64,000 bases of DNA, taken from the NCBI RefSeq assembly GCF_017896165.1, contig NZ_JAFCNB010000007.1, forward strand, positions 248,001 through 312,000, in the 5' to 3' direction. Each line of letters opens with the position of its first letter. Within the stretch, counting starts at the first letter, position 1. Source of the DNA: Microbispora oryzae. GTDB lineage: Bacteria > Actinomycetota > Actinomycetes > Streptosporangiales > Streptosporangiaceae. Under the pieces are notes generated by a model that ran no database searches, had not been told where the DNA came from, and saw only the letters and a program-made list of their open reading frames with translations. The position numbers and the translations under genes were made by a program. This document shows, one piece after another, positions 1-7,462 of the stretch.

Positions 1-92
1 GCGCCCTCCTCGGCGAACCGCCGGGCGGTGGCCAGCCCGATGCCACTGGCCGCGCCCGTGATGACGGCGACGCGGTCCTGCAAACGCTGCAT
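1..92 (-). CDS. Short-chain dehydrogenase/reductase, N-terminal part (cut by window edge)
   Basis: Only the first 30 codons are inside the window. They read MQRLQDRVAVITGAASGIGL and continue ATARRFAEEGA, the first beta strand and glycine-rich TGxxxGIG nucleotide-binding loop of classical SDR oxidoreductases. The ATG lies 4 nt after the stop of the aldehyde dehydrogenase, so it is the third gene of a ligase, aldehyde dehydrogenase, SDR operon. An alcohol-oxidising SDR beside a gamma-glutamyl ligase would fit oxidation of a gamma-glutamylated amino alcohol. That substrate is inferred; the catalytic Ser/Tyr/Lys residues lie outside the window. Confidence 0.85.
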   Translation of the reverse strand, partial: MQRLQDRVAVITGAASGIGLATARRFAEEG

Positions 93-96
93 GTGT

Positions 97-1476
97 CTAC
101 TCCGTGGAAATGAAGACGTTCTTGGTCTCGGTGAACGCGGCCAGCGCGTCGGGTCCGAGCTCGCGGCCGAGGCCGGACTGCTTGAATCCGCCGAAGGGCG
201 TCCAGTAGCGGACGCTGGAGTGGGAGTTCACCGACAGGTTGCCCGCCTCGACCGCGCGGGACACCCGGAGCGCCCGGCCGACGTCGCGGGTCCAGATCGA
301 CCCCGACAGCCCGTACGGCGTCTCGTTGGCGATCCGCACCGCGTGCGCCTCGTCGTCGAACGGGACGACGGTGACGACGGGCCCGAAGATCTCCTCGGTG
401 TGGGCCCGGTGGAAGGCCCCCGATCCCGCCGCGAGCGGGTCGAACCCGGCAGGGGCGGCCAGCACCGTCGGGGCGAACCAGTAGCCGGGGCCGTCCGGGC
501 ACGATCCCGTGGCGTACGGCTCCAGCCCGGCGACGTACGACGCCACGCGTTCGCGGTGCTCCGCGCTGATCAGCGGGCCCATCTGGGTGGCCTCGTCGCG
601 GGGGTCGCCCACCCTGAGCGCGCGCACGGCCCCGGCGAGCCGTTCGAGGAACTCGTCGTGGACGGAACGCTCCACCAGGATGCGGGAGCGGGCGCAGCAG
701 TCCTGGCCCGAGTTGTCGAAGACGGCCATCGGGGCCGAGGCGGCCGCCTTCTCCAGGTCGGAGTCGGCGAAGACGATGTTGGCGCTCTTGCCGCCAAGCT
801 CCAGCGTCACCCGCTTCACCTGGGCGGCGGCCGTGGCCCCGATGAGCCTGCCGACCTCGGTCGAGCCGGTGAACACGATCTTCCGCACGTCGGGGTGCTC
901 GACCAGCCGGGCGCCGGCCACCTCTCCCTCACCGGGCACGACCTGCAGCACGCCCTCGGGGAGGCCGGCCGCGAGGGCCAGCTCGGCCAGGCGCAGGGCG
1001 GTCAGCGGCGTCCACTCGGCGGGCTTGACGATCACCGTGTTGCCGGCGGCCAGCGCGGGGGCCACCCCCCACGTCATGATCATCATGGGGAAGTTCCACG
1101 GCACGATGATCGCCACGACGCCCAGCGGCTCGGAGAACGTCAGGTCGACGCCGCCGGGCACCGGGATCTGCCTGCCGTGGTCGCGCTCGGGGGCGCCGGC
1201 ATAGAAGTCGAGCACGTCGCGGACGTTGCCCGCCTCCCAGCGGGCGTTGCCGATCGTGTGACCCGCGTTCGCGATCTCCAGCCCGGCCAGTTCATCGGCG
1301 TGGTCGTCCACGAGCCGGGCGAACCGCCGCAGCAGCCGGGCCCGGTCGCCGGGGGAGACCTCCCGCCAGGCGGGACCTGCCCTGCGGGCCCGCTCGACCG
1401 CGCGGTCGACCTCGGCCACGCCGGCCATCTCGACCTCGGCGATCACGGTCGCGGTCGCCGGATTGACTATCTTCAC
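97..1476 (-). CDS. NAD(P)+-dependent aldehyde dehydrogenase (PuuC/BetB-like)
   Basis: A 459-residue aldehyde dehydrogenase that should oxidise an aldehyde, probably a gamma-glutamylated amino-aldehyde, to the carboxylate in the cytoplasm. Visible family features are the oxyanion-hole Asn in PWNFP (N128), the general base Glu in LELGGK (E226), the nucleophile in GQDC (C260), and EEIFGP and FGGFKQSGLGRE near the C-terminus. The length is slightly short at the N-terminus for the family. The start is a GTG overlapping the ligase stop codon as GTGA, which implies translational coupling. With the upstream ligase and downstream SDR it resembles a Puu-type or ethanolamine-type gamma-glutamylation pathway. 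The substrate cannot be read from sequence; the fold and chemistry are safe. Confidence 0.93.
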   Translation of the reverse strand: MKIVNPATATVIAEVEMAGVAEVDRAVERARRAGPAWREVSPGDRARLLRRFARLVDDHADELAGLEIANAGHTIGNARWEAGNVRDVLDFYAGAPERDHGRQIPVPGGVDLTFSEPLGVVAIIVPWNFPMMIMTWGVAPALAAGNTVIVKPAEWTPLTALRLAELALAAGLPEGVLQVVPGEGEVAGARLVEHPDVRKIVFTGSTEVGRLIGATAAAQVKRVTLELGGKSANIVFADSDLEKAAASAPMAVFDNSGQDCCARSRILVERSVHDEFLERLAGAVRALRVGDPRDEATQMGPLISAEHRERVASYVAGLEPYATGSCPDGPGYWFAPTVLAAPAGFDPLAAGSGAFHRAHTEEIFGPVVTVVPFDDEAHAVRIANETPYGLSGSIWTRDVGRALRVSRAVEAGNLSVNSHSSVRYWTPFGGFKQSGLGRELGPDALAAFTETKNVFISTE

Positions 1477-2819
1477 AGCCTCTCGAACCCCCGATAGAGC
1501 TCCCAGTCGGTGACCGCCGCGTCGAAGGCGGCCAGCTCGACCCTCGCACAGTTCGCATAGTGCTCGACGACATCCGCGCCGAAGACGTCCCTGGCCGGCG
1601 TCGAACCCTCCCACAGCGTCAGGGCGTCGCGCAGCGTACCCGGCACCCGCTCGGCGTCGGCGGCGTACGCGTTGCCGGTGAACGGGTCGCCGAGCGGCAG
1701 CTCCGCCTCGATGCCGTGCAGGCCCGCCGCGATCATCCCCGCCACCGCGAGGTAGGGGTTGACGTCGCCGCCGGGCACCCGGTTCTCCACCCGGAGGGAG
1801 GGGCCGTGGCCGACCAGCCGCAACGAGCAGGTCCGGTTGTCGACGCCCCACTTCACCGCCGTGGGGGCGAAGCTGCCCGGCACGAACCGCTTGTAGGAGT
1901 TGATGTTGGGCGCGTAGAGCAGGGTGAGCTCGCGCAGGAAGGCGAGCTGGCCCGCGATGAAGCGCCGTCCCGTCTCCGACAGGCCGTGCGGCCCGTCGCC
2001 GGCCATCACCGGCTCCCCGTCCTGGCCGCGCAGCGAGAGGTGGATGTGGCACGAGTTGCCCTCGCGCTGGTTCGGCTTGGCCATGAAGGTGATCGACCGG
2101 CCCTCCTGGGCGGCGATCTCCTTGGCGCCGTTCTTGTAGATGACGTGGTTGTCGCAGGTGGTGAGCGCGTCGGCGTACCGGAAGGCGATCTCGTGCTGAC
2201 CGAGGTTGCACTCGCCCTTGGCCGACTCGACGTACAGGCCCGCGCCCTCCATGCCGAGCCTGATCTTCCGCAGCAGCGGCTCGATCCGCGCCGTGCCGAG
2301 CAGGGAGTAGTCGACGTTGTAGAGGTTGGCGGGCGTGAGGTCTCGATAGCCCCGCCGCCACGCCTGCTCGTAGCCGTCCTCGTAGACGCAGAACTCCAGC
2401 TCGGTGCCGACGTACGCGGTCCACCCGCGCTCGGCCAGGCGGTCGATCTGCCGGCGCAGGATCTGGCGCGGGGACGCGACGACGTCGGAGCCGTCCTGCC
2501 ACACCAGGTCGGCCAGCAGCATGACGGTGCCCTCGTGCCACGGCACCGGGCGGAGAGTGGACAGGTCGGGCCTCATGACGAAGTCGCCGTACCCGCGCTC
2601 CCACGACGACATGGCGTAGCCGTCCACGGTGTTCATGTCGACGTCGACGGCGAGCAGGTAGTTGCACCCCTCCGCGGCGTGGTGGAGCACCTCGTCGAGG
2701 AAGTACCGGGCCGACAGCCGCTTGCCCTGCAGCCGTCCCTGCATGTCGGTGACGGCGAGGAGCACGGTGTCCACCCGTCCCGCGTCCACCTCGCCGCGTA
2801 GCCGGTCCACGCTCAGCAC
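1473..2819 (-). CDS. Glutamine-synthetase-family gamma-glutamyl-amine ligase (PuuA/GlnA3/GlnA4-like)
   Basis: A 448-residue member of the glutamine synthetase family. The beta-Grasp N-terminal domain covers roughly residues 1-110. The catalytic domain then has E140/E142 in GTELEF, the HIHLSL metal-ligand motif, INSYKRFVPGSFAP and ENRVPGGDVNPY. It lacks the adenylylation-loop context of housekeeping GlnA and sits with amine-catabolic enzymes. It therefore probably ligates glutamate to a primary amine (polyamine or ethanolamine) using ATP. I chose the GTG preceded at 4 nt by AGGAGG; an in-frame start 45 nt upstream has no ribosome binding site and would cover the palindromic operator. The gene is first in a three-gene operon and divergent from a GntR regulator. 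Polyamine versus ethanolamine is unresolved. Confidence 0.9.
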   Translation of the reverse strand: MLSVDRLRGEVDAGRVDTVLLAVTDMQGRLQGKRLSARYFLDEVLHHAAEGCNYLLAVDVDMNTVDGYAMSSWERGYGDFVMRPDLSTLRPVPWHEGTVMLLADLVWQDGSDVVASPRQILRRQIDRLAERGWTAYVGTELEFCVYEDGYEQAWRRGYRDLTPANLYNVDYSLLGTARIEPLLRKIRLGMEGAGLYVESAKGECNLGQHEIAFRYADALTTCDNHVIYKNGAKEIAAQEGRSITFMAKPNQREGNSCHIHLSLRGQDGEPVMAGDGPHGLSETGRRFIAGQLAFLRELTLLYAPNINSYKRFVPGSFAPTAVKWGVDNRTCSLRLVGHGPSLRVENRVPGGDVNPYLAVAGMIAAGLHGIEAELPLGDPFTGNAYAADAERVPGTLRDALTLWEGSTPARDVFGADVVEHYANCARVELAAFDAAVTDWELYRGFERL

Positions 2820-2837
2820 GGCGCCTCCTGTCCAAAA

Positions 2838-2851
2838 GTCTGGAACCAGAC
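2838..2851. promoter_or_regulatory. Perfect 14-bp palindrome, likely operator of the divergent GntR regulator
   Basis: GTCTGGAACCAGAC is a perfect inverted repeat with 6-bp arms around AA. It lies 18 bp upstream of the ligase start, in the 135-bp divergent region shared with the GntR gene. FadR-subfamily GntR proteins typically bind short palindromes of TGG/CCA type, which this resembles. Its position would let the regulator repress the ligase operon and possibly itself. The assignment is inferred from position and symmetry. Confidence 0.6.
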
Positions 2852-2954
2852 CAATGAGGGGCATGCAAGCACCATGACACCGGCTGAGTCAACAGCACAC
2901 GGTGGGTTAACCTCGGCCGTGGGGCGGGAGATCGGAGCGGGAGGGACGGCAGTC

Positions 2955-3698
2955 ATGGGCGGCGCGCCGACGGGCCTGGGGGTCACGGGGAGCCTCGCGC
3001 TGCTGCGGCCGGTCCGCTCGGGCAACGCCTTCGAGGAGACGGTCGAGCGGCTGCTCCAGGCGATCAAGCTCGGCGTCGTCCCGTACGGCGGCAAGCTGCC
3101 TCCCGAGCGCGAGCTCGCCGCTCAGCTCGGCATCAGCAGAGTCACCCTCCGGGAGGCCATCCGGGCCCTGCAGGACGCCGGCTACCTCGACGTCCGGCGC
3201 GGCCGTTACGGCGGCGCGTTCGTGGTCTACCGGCCGCCTCACCCGCGCATGGGCGATCTGCGCAGAGCGGTCAACGAGATGGGCCAGTCGGACCTCGAGG
3301 ACGCGCTGACCTTCCGCATGGCGGTCGAGTGCGGCGCGGCCCAGGTGCTCGCCGGCGCCCGGCTGACCGACGCGCAGCGCGAGACCCTGACCGCGACACT
3401 CGACGGGGTGAACGAGGCGGCGCCGGACGACTACCGCCGGAAGGACATCGCGTTCCATCTGGCCATCGCCGAGCTGTCCGGCTCTCCGCTGCTGGCCGCC
3501 GCCTGCGCGGACGCCCGCCTGCGGGTGACCGGCCTGCTCAACGCGATTCCGGTGCTCCGTCCCAACATCGAGCACGCGGCGGCGCAGCACGCCGCCATCG
3601 CCGCGGCGATCCTGGCCGGCGACCCCGAGGCCGCCCGCCGTGCGGTCGCCGAGCATCTGGAGGGTACGGCGGCGCTGTTGCGCGGCTTCCTCGCCTGA
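2955..3698 (+). CDS. GntR/FadR-family transcriptional regulator (FCD domain)
   Basis: A 247-residue regulator. Residues about 20-85 form a winged helix with the GntR signature (GGKLPPERELAAQLGISRVT, then LREAIRALQDAG). The remainder is an all-helical FCD ligand-binding domain with the metal-site pattern of an early Asp/Arg helix, FHLAIAELSG and a C-terminal AEHLEGT helix. The ATG was chosen because GGAGGG sits 9 nt upstream; the frame stays open 27 codons further but without a ribosome binding site. It is divergent from the gamma-glutamyl-amine ligase operon and probably controls it through the palindrome at 2838-2851. The effector is unknown; an amine or its gamma-glutamyl derivative is the natural guess. 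Confidence 0.9.
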   Translation: MGGAPTGLGVTGSLALLRPVRSGNAFEETVERLLQAIKLGVVPYGGKLPPERELAAQLGISRVTLREAIRALQDAGYLDVRRGRYGGAFVVYRPPHPRMGDLRRAVNEMGQSDLEDALTFRMAVECGAAQVLAGARLTDAQRETLTATLDGVNEAAPDDYRRKDIAFHLAIAELSGSPLLAAACADARLRVTGLLNAIPVLRPNIEHAAAQHAAIAAAILAGDPEAARRAVAEHLEGTAALLRGFLA

Positions 3699-3792
3699 TG
3701 GGCGAAATGGCCTGTTTGCGCTCCTTGATTTTTAAATCCGTCCTGAGGGTATTTATCCGCTCGTACGTAATCCGGGGTGGGAGGTCGGGCAA

Positions 3793-3987
3793 ATGGAGTC
3801 GCGGGCGCGTTTCAGGTTCCAGAAAATGGCGGCCGAGCTGAAACAGGAGGCGGCCCAATTGACCGGAGACCGGCTGATGGCCGCCGAGGCCCGCACCGAG
3901 GAGGCCGAGGCCCGTCTCTGCCTGACCTGGTACGAGATCACGGACGCGACCCGGGAGATGCGCCTCCTCTACGGCGTCCCGGGATGA
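3793..3987 (+). CDS. Small hypothetical protein, helical, 64 aa
   Basis: I do not recognise a family. The 64-residue product is rich in Glu, Ala and Arg, with a predicted helical run around MAAELKQEAAQL to ARTEEAEARL and a more hydrophobic C-terminus (LTWYEITDATREM). A GGGAGG-type ribosome binding site precedes the ATG by about 8 nt. An AT-rich stretch near 3725-3756, unusual for this DNA, could hold its promoter. It is not part of the GntR gene, and downstream is only a hairpin-rich gap before the convergent exporter operon. Third-position G/C looks like coding sequence, but no homology can be claimed. Confidence 0.5.
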   Translation: MESRARFRFQKMAAELKQEAAQLTGDRLMAAEARTEEAEARLCLTWYEITDATREMRLLYGVPG

Positions 3988-4219
3988 CGGCGCCCCCCGG
4001 GGATGTCCCGGGGCGGCTCCGCTGAGATGGCGAAGCCGTGAGCAGCCTTTACACCGGCCCACAGCTTGTCCCTACCGGAGATCGGGAACTCCCGGTGATG
4101 CGTAACCTCTCCTTCACCACCGCCCGGTCTCCGGGGTGACGCGCGTGCGGGCGCGTCGGCGGCCGGGCACGAGGCGGGGCGTCCCCTCCCGGGGCCGCCC
4201 CGCCTCACGCACGCCGGGC
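3988..4219. other. Non-coding gap between convergent genes
   Basis: This stretch of about 230 bp contains no convincing gene. It holds G/C-rich inverted repeats, including one around GCCCC...GGGGC near 3990-4015 and the strong hairpin at 4171-4206. That is what is expected between the convergent small ORF and the exporter operon. Confidence 0.5.
4171..4206 (-). terminator. Strong hairpin, probable U-less terminator of the exporter operon
   Basis: GAGGCGGGGCG pairs perfectly over 11 bp with CGCCCCGCCTC across a 14-nt loop. It begins 14 nt past the end of the permease gene. There is no T-run on either strand, so it would be the I-shaped hairpin type often seen in high-GC actinomycetes. The hairpin is seen directly; termination activity is inferred. 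Confidence 0.55.
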
Positions 4220-4969
4220 TCAACCGGTCAGATGGCGCATGGATCGGACCGACCAGCGCAGCGTGATCAGCGCCAGCGCGAGCATCAGGGCGAACGCGAC
4301 GGCGACGTGCGCGGTCGCCAGGTGCCCGGCGAACAGCTCCCGGCCCGCCTCGACCGTGTGGTAGAGCGGATTGACCTTCGCCACCGCCTGCATCCAGGCC
4401 GGCGCCAGCGACATCGGCAGCAGGATCCCGGTGAAGAGGATCAGCGGCAGGGCGAAGAACTGCATGATCTGCGACATGCCGTTCTCGTCGCGCAGCGCCA
4501 GGGCCAGGCCGTACGACAGGCCGGAGGCGAAGACGCCGGTGAGGGCCATGAGCACGAGCATGATCGCCACGCCGGGGAGGCTGGGCCGCATCCCCATCAG
4601 CAGGGCCACAGCCACGATGACCAGGGCCTGGACCACCAGCACGATCATGTCTCGCAGCGTGCGGCCGAGGACGATGGCGGGCCGCGCCGCCGGGCTCGCG
4701 GCGAGCCGTTCGAGCACGCCGCCCCGGATCTCGGCGATCATCCCGAAGCCCACGAAGAGCGAGCCGAACAGGGCGATCATCACCATCACGCCGGGGGTGA
4801 ACTGCCGGAGCGTCTCGGCGGTGGGCACGCCCGGAGTCGTGTTGGCCAGCAGGGGTGCGAACAGCAGCAGGTAGAGGATCGGCTGGAGGATGCCGAACAG
4901 CGGCCAGACGGGGTTGCGGAGGGTGTTCCTCAGCTCGTACGCGAGGAACAACCCGGTGTGCTTTATCAC
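4220..4969 (-). CDS. ABC-2 type transporter permease (DrrB-like)
   Basis: A 249-residue integral membrane protein of the ABC-2 exporter family with about six hydrophobic segments (for example PLFGILQPILYLLLFAPLL, then VMVMIALFGSLFVGFGMIAE, VQALVIVAVALLMG and LPLILFTGILLPMS). It would form the channel of a drug or lipid exporter in the cytoplasmic membrane together with the adjacent ATPase. The GTG start was chosen because GAGG lies 7 nt upstream; the longer frame has no ribosome binding site. It is last in the PadR, ATPase, permease operon. The transported compound is unknown. DrrB of daunorubicin producers is the classic relative, but this pair is a common generic type. Confidence 0.9.
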   Translation of the reverse strand: MIKHTGLFLAYELRNTLRNPVWPLFGILQPILYLLLFAPLLANTTPGVPTAETLRQFTPGVMVMIALFGSLFVGFGMIAEIRGGVLERLAASPAARPAIVLGRTLRDMIVLVVQALVIVAVALLMGMRPSLPGVAIMLVLMALTGVFASGLSYGLALALRDENGMSQIMQFFALPLILFTGILLPMSLAPAWMQAVAKVNPLYHTVEAGRELFAGHLATAHVAVAFALMLALALITLRWSVRSMRHLTG

Positions 4970-5017
4970 GTCATCACCTCGGGGGGAGGACACCGGCCGG
5001 GACGTTCAGGCCGGTTC

Positions 5018-5073
5018 GGGGACGGGAGACGGGGACGGGAGACGGGGACGGGAGACGGGGCCGGAGACGGGAG
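5018..5073. repeat. 13-bp tandem repeat, about four copies, between exporter genes
   Basis: The unit GGGGACGGGAGAC occurs three times exactly (5018, 5031, 5044). A fourth, degenerate copy GGGGCCGGAGAC and a partial fifth follow. It fills the short gap between the stop of the ATPase gene and the start region of the permease gene. It may be slippage-prone and may modulate coupling between the two genes. Confidence 0.85.
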
Positions 5074-5074
5074 A

Positions 5075-6034
5075 TCAGGCGGCGTCGCGGAGAGAGCGGC
5101 CGGTCCGGTGGAGGAACACGTCGTCGAGCGTCGCCCGTTCGAGGGCGACGCCGGTCAGCGCCACGCCACTCTCGGCGAGCCGGCCAAGCAGGCGGGGCAG
5201 CGCGGCCTCGCCGTCGTCCACGTAGACCCGCAGCGGCTCGCCCGGCCGGATCTCCCGCACGTACGGCAGGCCGGCCAGCGCGCGCTCCGCCGCGCTCCCG
5301 TCGTCCGTCCGCAGGGTGACGACGTCGGCGGCGACCTCGCGCTTCAGCTCCGCCGGGGTGCCCTCGGCCACCACGACGCCGTGATCGATGATCGCGAGCC
5401 GGTCGCACAGGGCGTCGGCCTCGTCCAGGTAGTGGGTGCTGAGCAGCACACTGGTGCCCTGCTCGCGCAGCCCTCTGATCTGGTCCCACAGGTTGGCCCG
5501 GTTCTGCGGGTCGAGACCGGTCGTCGGCTCGTCCAGGAACAGCAGCGGCGGCCGATGGACCAGGCCGAGCGCGAGCGCCACCCGACGCTTCTGGCCGCCG
5601 GACAGCGTCCTGGCCGGGCGGTCGGCTAAGCCCGTCAGGTCGAAGGCCGCCAGCATCTCCTCGGTCCGGGCGGCGGCGTCCCGAGGGGACAGCCCGTTGA
5701 CGCGCGCGGCCAGCATCAGGCCGGCCCGCGCGCCGTTGTTCTCGTCCACGCCGCCCGCCTGGCCGACGTATCCGATGTTCTCCCGCACCCGCTCCGGCGC
5801 GGTCAGCAGGTCGTGCCCGGCCACCGTCGCGGTGCCCCCTGTGGGGACCACGAGCGTGGCGAGCATCCGGATGGTCGTGGTCTTGCCCGCGCCGTTCGGG
5901 CCGAGGACGCCGAAGATCTCGCCGTCGCGTACGGCGAGGTCGACTCCTCTGACGGCCTCGACGTCGGCGGGGGCGGAGCCGCGCCGGCCCTTCGTGCGAT
6001 AGGTCTTGCGCAGTCCGTGCGCATCGATGATCAC
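5075..6034 (-). CDS. ABC exporter ATP-binding protein (DrrA-like)
   Basis: A 319-residue cytoplasmic ATPase. Walker A GPNGAGKTT lies near residue 45, the signature LSGGQKRR near 145, and Walker B LLFLDEPTTGLDP near 165, with the switch His in LLSTHYLDEAD. After the nucleotide-binding domain comes a C-terminal extension of about 90 residues, typical of the DrrA/CcmA subgroup that powers ABC-2 exporters. The GTG start has AGGAGG 6 nt upstream. It sits 22 nt after the PadR gene and drives the DrrB-like permease encoded downstream. Likely role is efflux of a toxic compound or metabolite, induced through PadR. The substrate is unknown. Confidence 0.94.
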   Translation of the reverse strand: MIIDAHGLRKTYRTKGRRGSAPADVEAVRGVDLAVRDGEIFGVLGPNGAGKTTTIRMLATLVVPTGGTATVAGHDLLTAPERVRENIGYVGQAGGVDENNGARAGLMLAARVNGLSPRDAAARTEEMLAAFDLTGLADRPARTLSGGQKRRVALALGLVHRPPLLFLDEPTTGLDPQNRANLWDQIRGLREQGTSVLLSTHYLDEADALCDRLAIIDHGVVVAEGTPAELKREVAADVVTLRTDDGSAAERALAGLPYVREIRPGEPLRVYVDDGEAALPRLLGRLAESGVALTGVALERATLDDVFLHRTGRSLRDAA

Positions 6035-6056
6035 TTGGTCCTCCTGGTGAGGGGGG

Positions 6057-6596
6057 TCAGGGGAGGTCGCCGTCCTCGATCAGCGCGGTGGCGCGCTCCA
6101 CCCAGTCGAGCTGGGCCTGATATTCGGCGGCCGTCAGCCGCAGGCACTCGTCGATGTGCCGGGGGGCGTTCGCGGCGTGCTTGGCCCGCAGGGCCCGTTC
6201 GATCTGGGCGAAGCCCTCGCGGAGCCGTCCGGCCCGCTCGGCGGCGGCGGCCAGCAGGTCGGCCCTGGGCAGGCGGTCCATGAAGGTCACCGCGACCAGG
6301 AACGGGTCCACGATCGGCATGATCTCCGACCAGTGCTCCCGCAGCCGCCGGTCGAACTCCTCGCGCCCGGCCGGGGTGATCCCGTAGACGGTCCGGCCAC
6401 CTCGGGACCGCGTTCCGGCGTCGACCACCTCGAGCAGGCCTTCCTTCGCCATCGCGGCCAGCGCGTGATAGATCGACCCGAACGCCACGTTCGCCCAGTT
6501 GGCCGTGCCCCACAGCTCCAGCTTCCTGCGCACCTCGTAGCCGTGGAGCGGCCCGTCAAGAAGCACGCCCAGGATCAGCACCCGCGTCGATGACAT
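6057..6596 (-). CDS. PadR-family transcriptional regulator
   Basis: A 179-residue regulator. The N-terminal winged helix (residues about 5-85) contains LLDGPLHGYEVRRKLE, the recognition-helix region SIYHALAAMAKEGLLE, and the wing GRTVYGITPAGREEF, all typical of PadR-s1/AphA-type proteins. The C-terminal half is a helical dimerisation domain of the Vir_act_alpha_C type. The ATG has no Shine-Dalgarno sequence, but an excellent promoter ends 7 nt upstream, so the mRNA is probably leaderless. It is the first gene of the operon with the DrrAB-like exporter and probably represses its own operon until a ligand binds. Confidence 0.92.
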   Translation of the reverse strand: MSSTRVLILGVLLDGPLHGYEVRRKLELWGTANWANVAFGSIYHALAAMAKEGLLEVVDAGTRSRGGRTVYGITPAGREEFDRRLREHWSEIMPIVDPFLVAVTFMDRLPRADLLAAAAERAGRLREGFAQIERALRAKHAANAPRHIDECLRLTAAEYQAQLDWVERATALIEDGDLP

Positions 6597-6632
6597 ATTC
6601 AAATTTATATACAAATTTGCATAGCCAGGCAA
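6597..6632 (-). promoter_or_regulatory. Leaderless padR promoter with overlapping palindromic operator
   Basis: On the minus strand TTGCCT (6632-6627) and TATAAA (6609-6604) are 17 bp apart. The -10 ends 7 nt before the padR ATG, which places the transcription start at the ATG. The inverted repeat CAAATTT-6 nt-AAATTTG (6600-6619) covers the -10 and is strikingly AT-rich in this genome. That is the expected place for an autorepressing PadR dimer. Confidence 0.7.
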
Positions 6633-6769
6633 CACCCGAGTCGGGCCCTCCTGGTGTTCGGCTCCCCTCGTGGCGGGAATGGGCCGTACGAGCAGGTGGA
6701 GCAGGCGTGCGCGCCCGGCACGGGCACGGCGGGCCGGAAGAGCGGAGATCACGATCTAAGGTGAGTTCC

Positions 6770-7462
6770 ATGTCCGAACGACCGACAGCGCTCGTGACGG
6801 GCGCCTCCCGAGGGGTGGGTGCGGCCGTCGCCCGGGCCCTCGCGCCGACCCACGACCTGTTCCTCGGCGGGCGCGACGGCACGGCGCTTGACGCCCTGTG
6901 CGCCGAGCTTCCCGGCGCGCGGCCCTGGGCCGTCGAACTGATCGGCGTCATCGAGGAGGACGTCGAGGGGATCGACCGGCTCGACCTGCTCGTCCACAGC
7001 GCCGGCGTCGCCCGGATCGGGCCCCTCGCCGACACCTCCGTCGACGTCTGGCGTCGCACCATGGAGGTGAACGTGATCGCCGTGGCCGAGCTGACCCGTC
7101 TGCTGCTGCCCGCGCTCCGGGTCGCCCGCGGCCACGTCGTGCTGGTCAACTCCGGGGCCGGGCAGCGGGCCAACCCCGACTGGGGGGCCTACGCCGCCAG
7201 CAAGTTCGCCCTGCGGGCCTACGCCGACGTGCTGCGCGAGGAGGAGAGCGCGCACGGCGTCCGGGTCACCACGGTCTACCCGGGGCGGATCGACACCGAC
7301 ATGCAGCGGGACGTCCGCGAACAGGAGGGCGGGCCGTACGAACCGCACCGCTACCTGCGCGCGGAGTCCGTGGCGAGCGCCGTGATGACCGCCGTGACCG
7401 CGACGCCCGACGCGCACATCACCGAGATCACCGTACGACCCTCGGCCGGTCCGAGCCGATGA
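6770..7462 (+). CDS. Short-chain dehydrogenase/reductase
   Basis: A 230-residue cytoplasmic SDR. The nucleotide loop TGASRGVGAAVA lies at residues about 11-22, followed by the strand DLLVHSAGVARIG (an HSAG variant of the usual NNAG). Catalytic Ser is in VLVNSGAG, and the YAASKFAL motif supplies Tyr and Lys. TTVYPGRIDTDMQ completes the cofactor site. AAGGTGAG precedes the ATG. Its stop overlaps the start of hutF as ATGA, so the two are co-translated, although SDRs are not part of the canonical histidine pathway. The substrate is unknown. Confidence 0.9.
   Translation: MSERPTALVTGASRGVGAAVARALAPTHDLFLGGRDGTALDALCAELPGARPWAVELIGVIEEDVEGIDRLDLLVHSAGVARIGPLADTSVDVWRRTMEVNVIAVAELTRLLLPALRVARGHVVLVNSGAGQRANPDWGAYAASKFALRAYADVLREEESAHGVRVTTVYPGRIDTDMQRDVREQEGGPYEPHRYLRAESVASAVMTAVTATPDAHITEITVRPSAGPSR

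Noticed and set aside
28..1497. Long plus-strand open frame of 489 codons opposite the aldehyde dehydrogenase
   Set aside because: It is the antisense shadow of a high-GC gene: Arg/Gly/His/Pro-rich, no family motifs, and entirely covered by a confidently identified gene on the other strand. The same reasoning removes the other long antisense frames.
4981..5073. G-rich repeat considered as a riboswitch or G-quadruplex switch
   Set aside because: The tandem repeat explains the composition. No aptamer-like fold is visible, and on the transcribed (minus) strand it is C-rich.
4136..5629. 497-codon plus-strand frame over the exporter genes
   Set aside because: Low-complexity His/Gln/Arg/Gly sequence opposite two clear ABC transporter genes.
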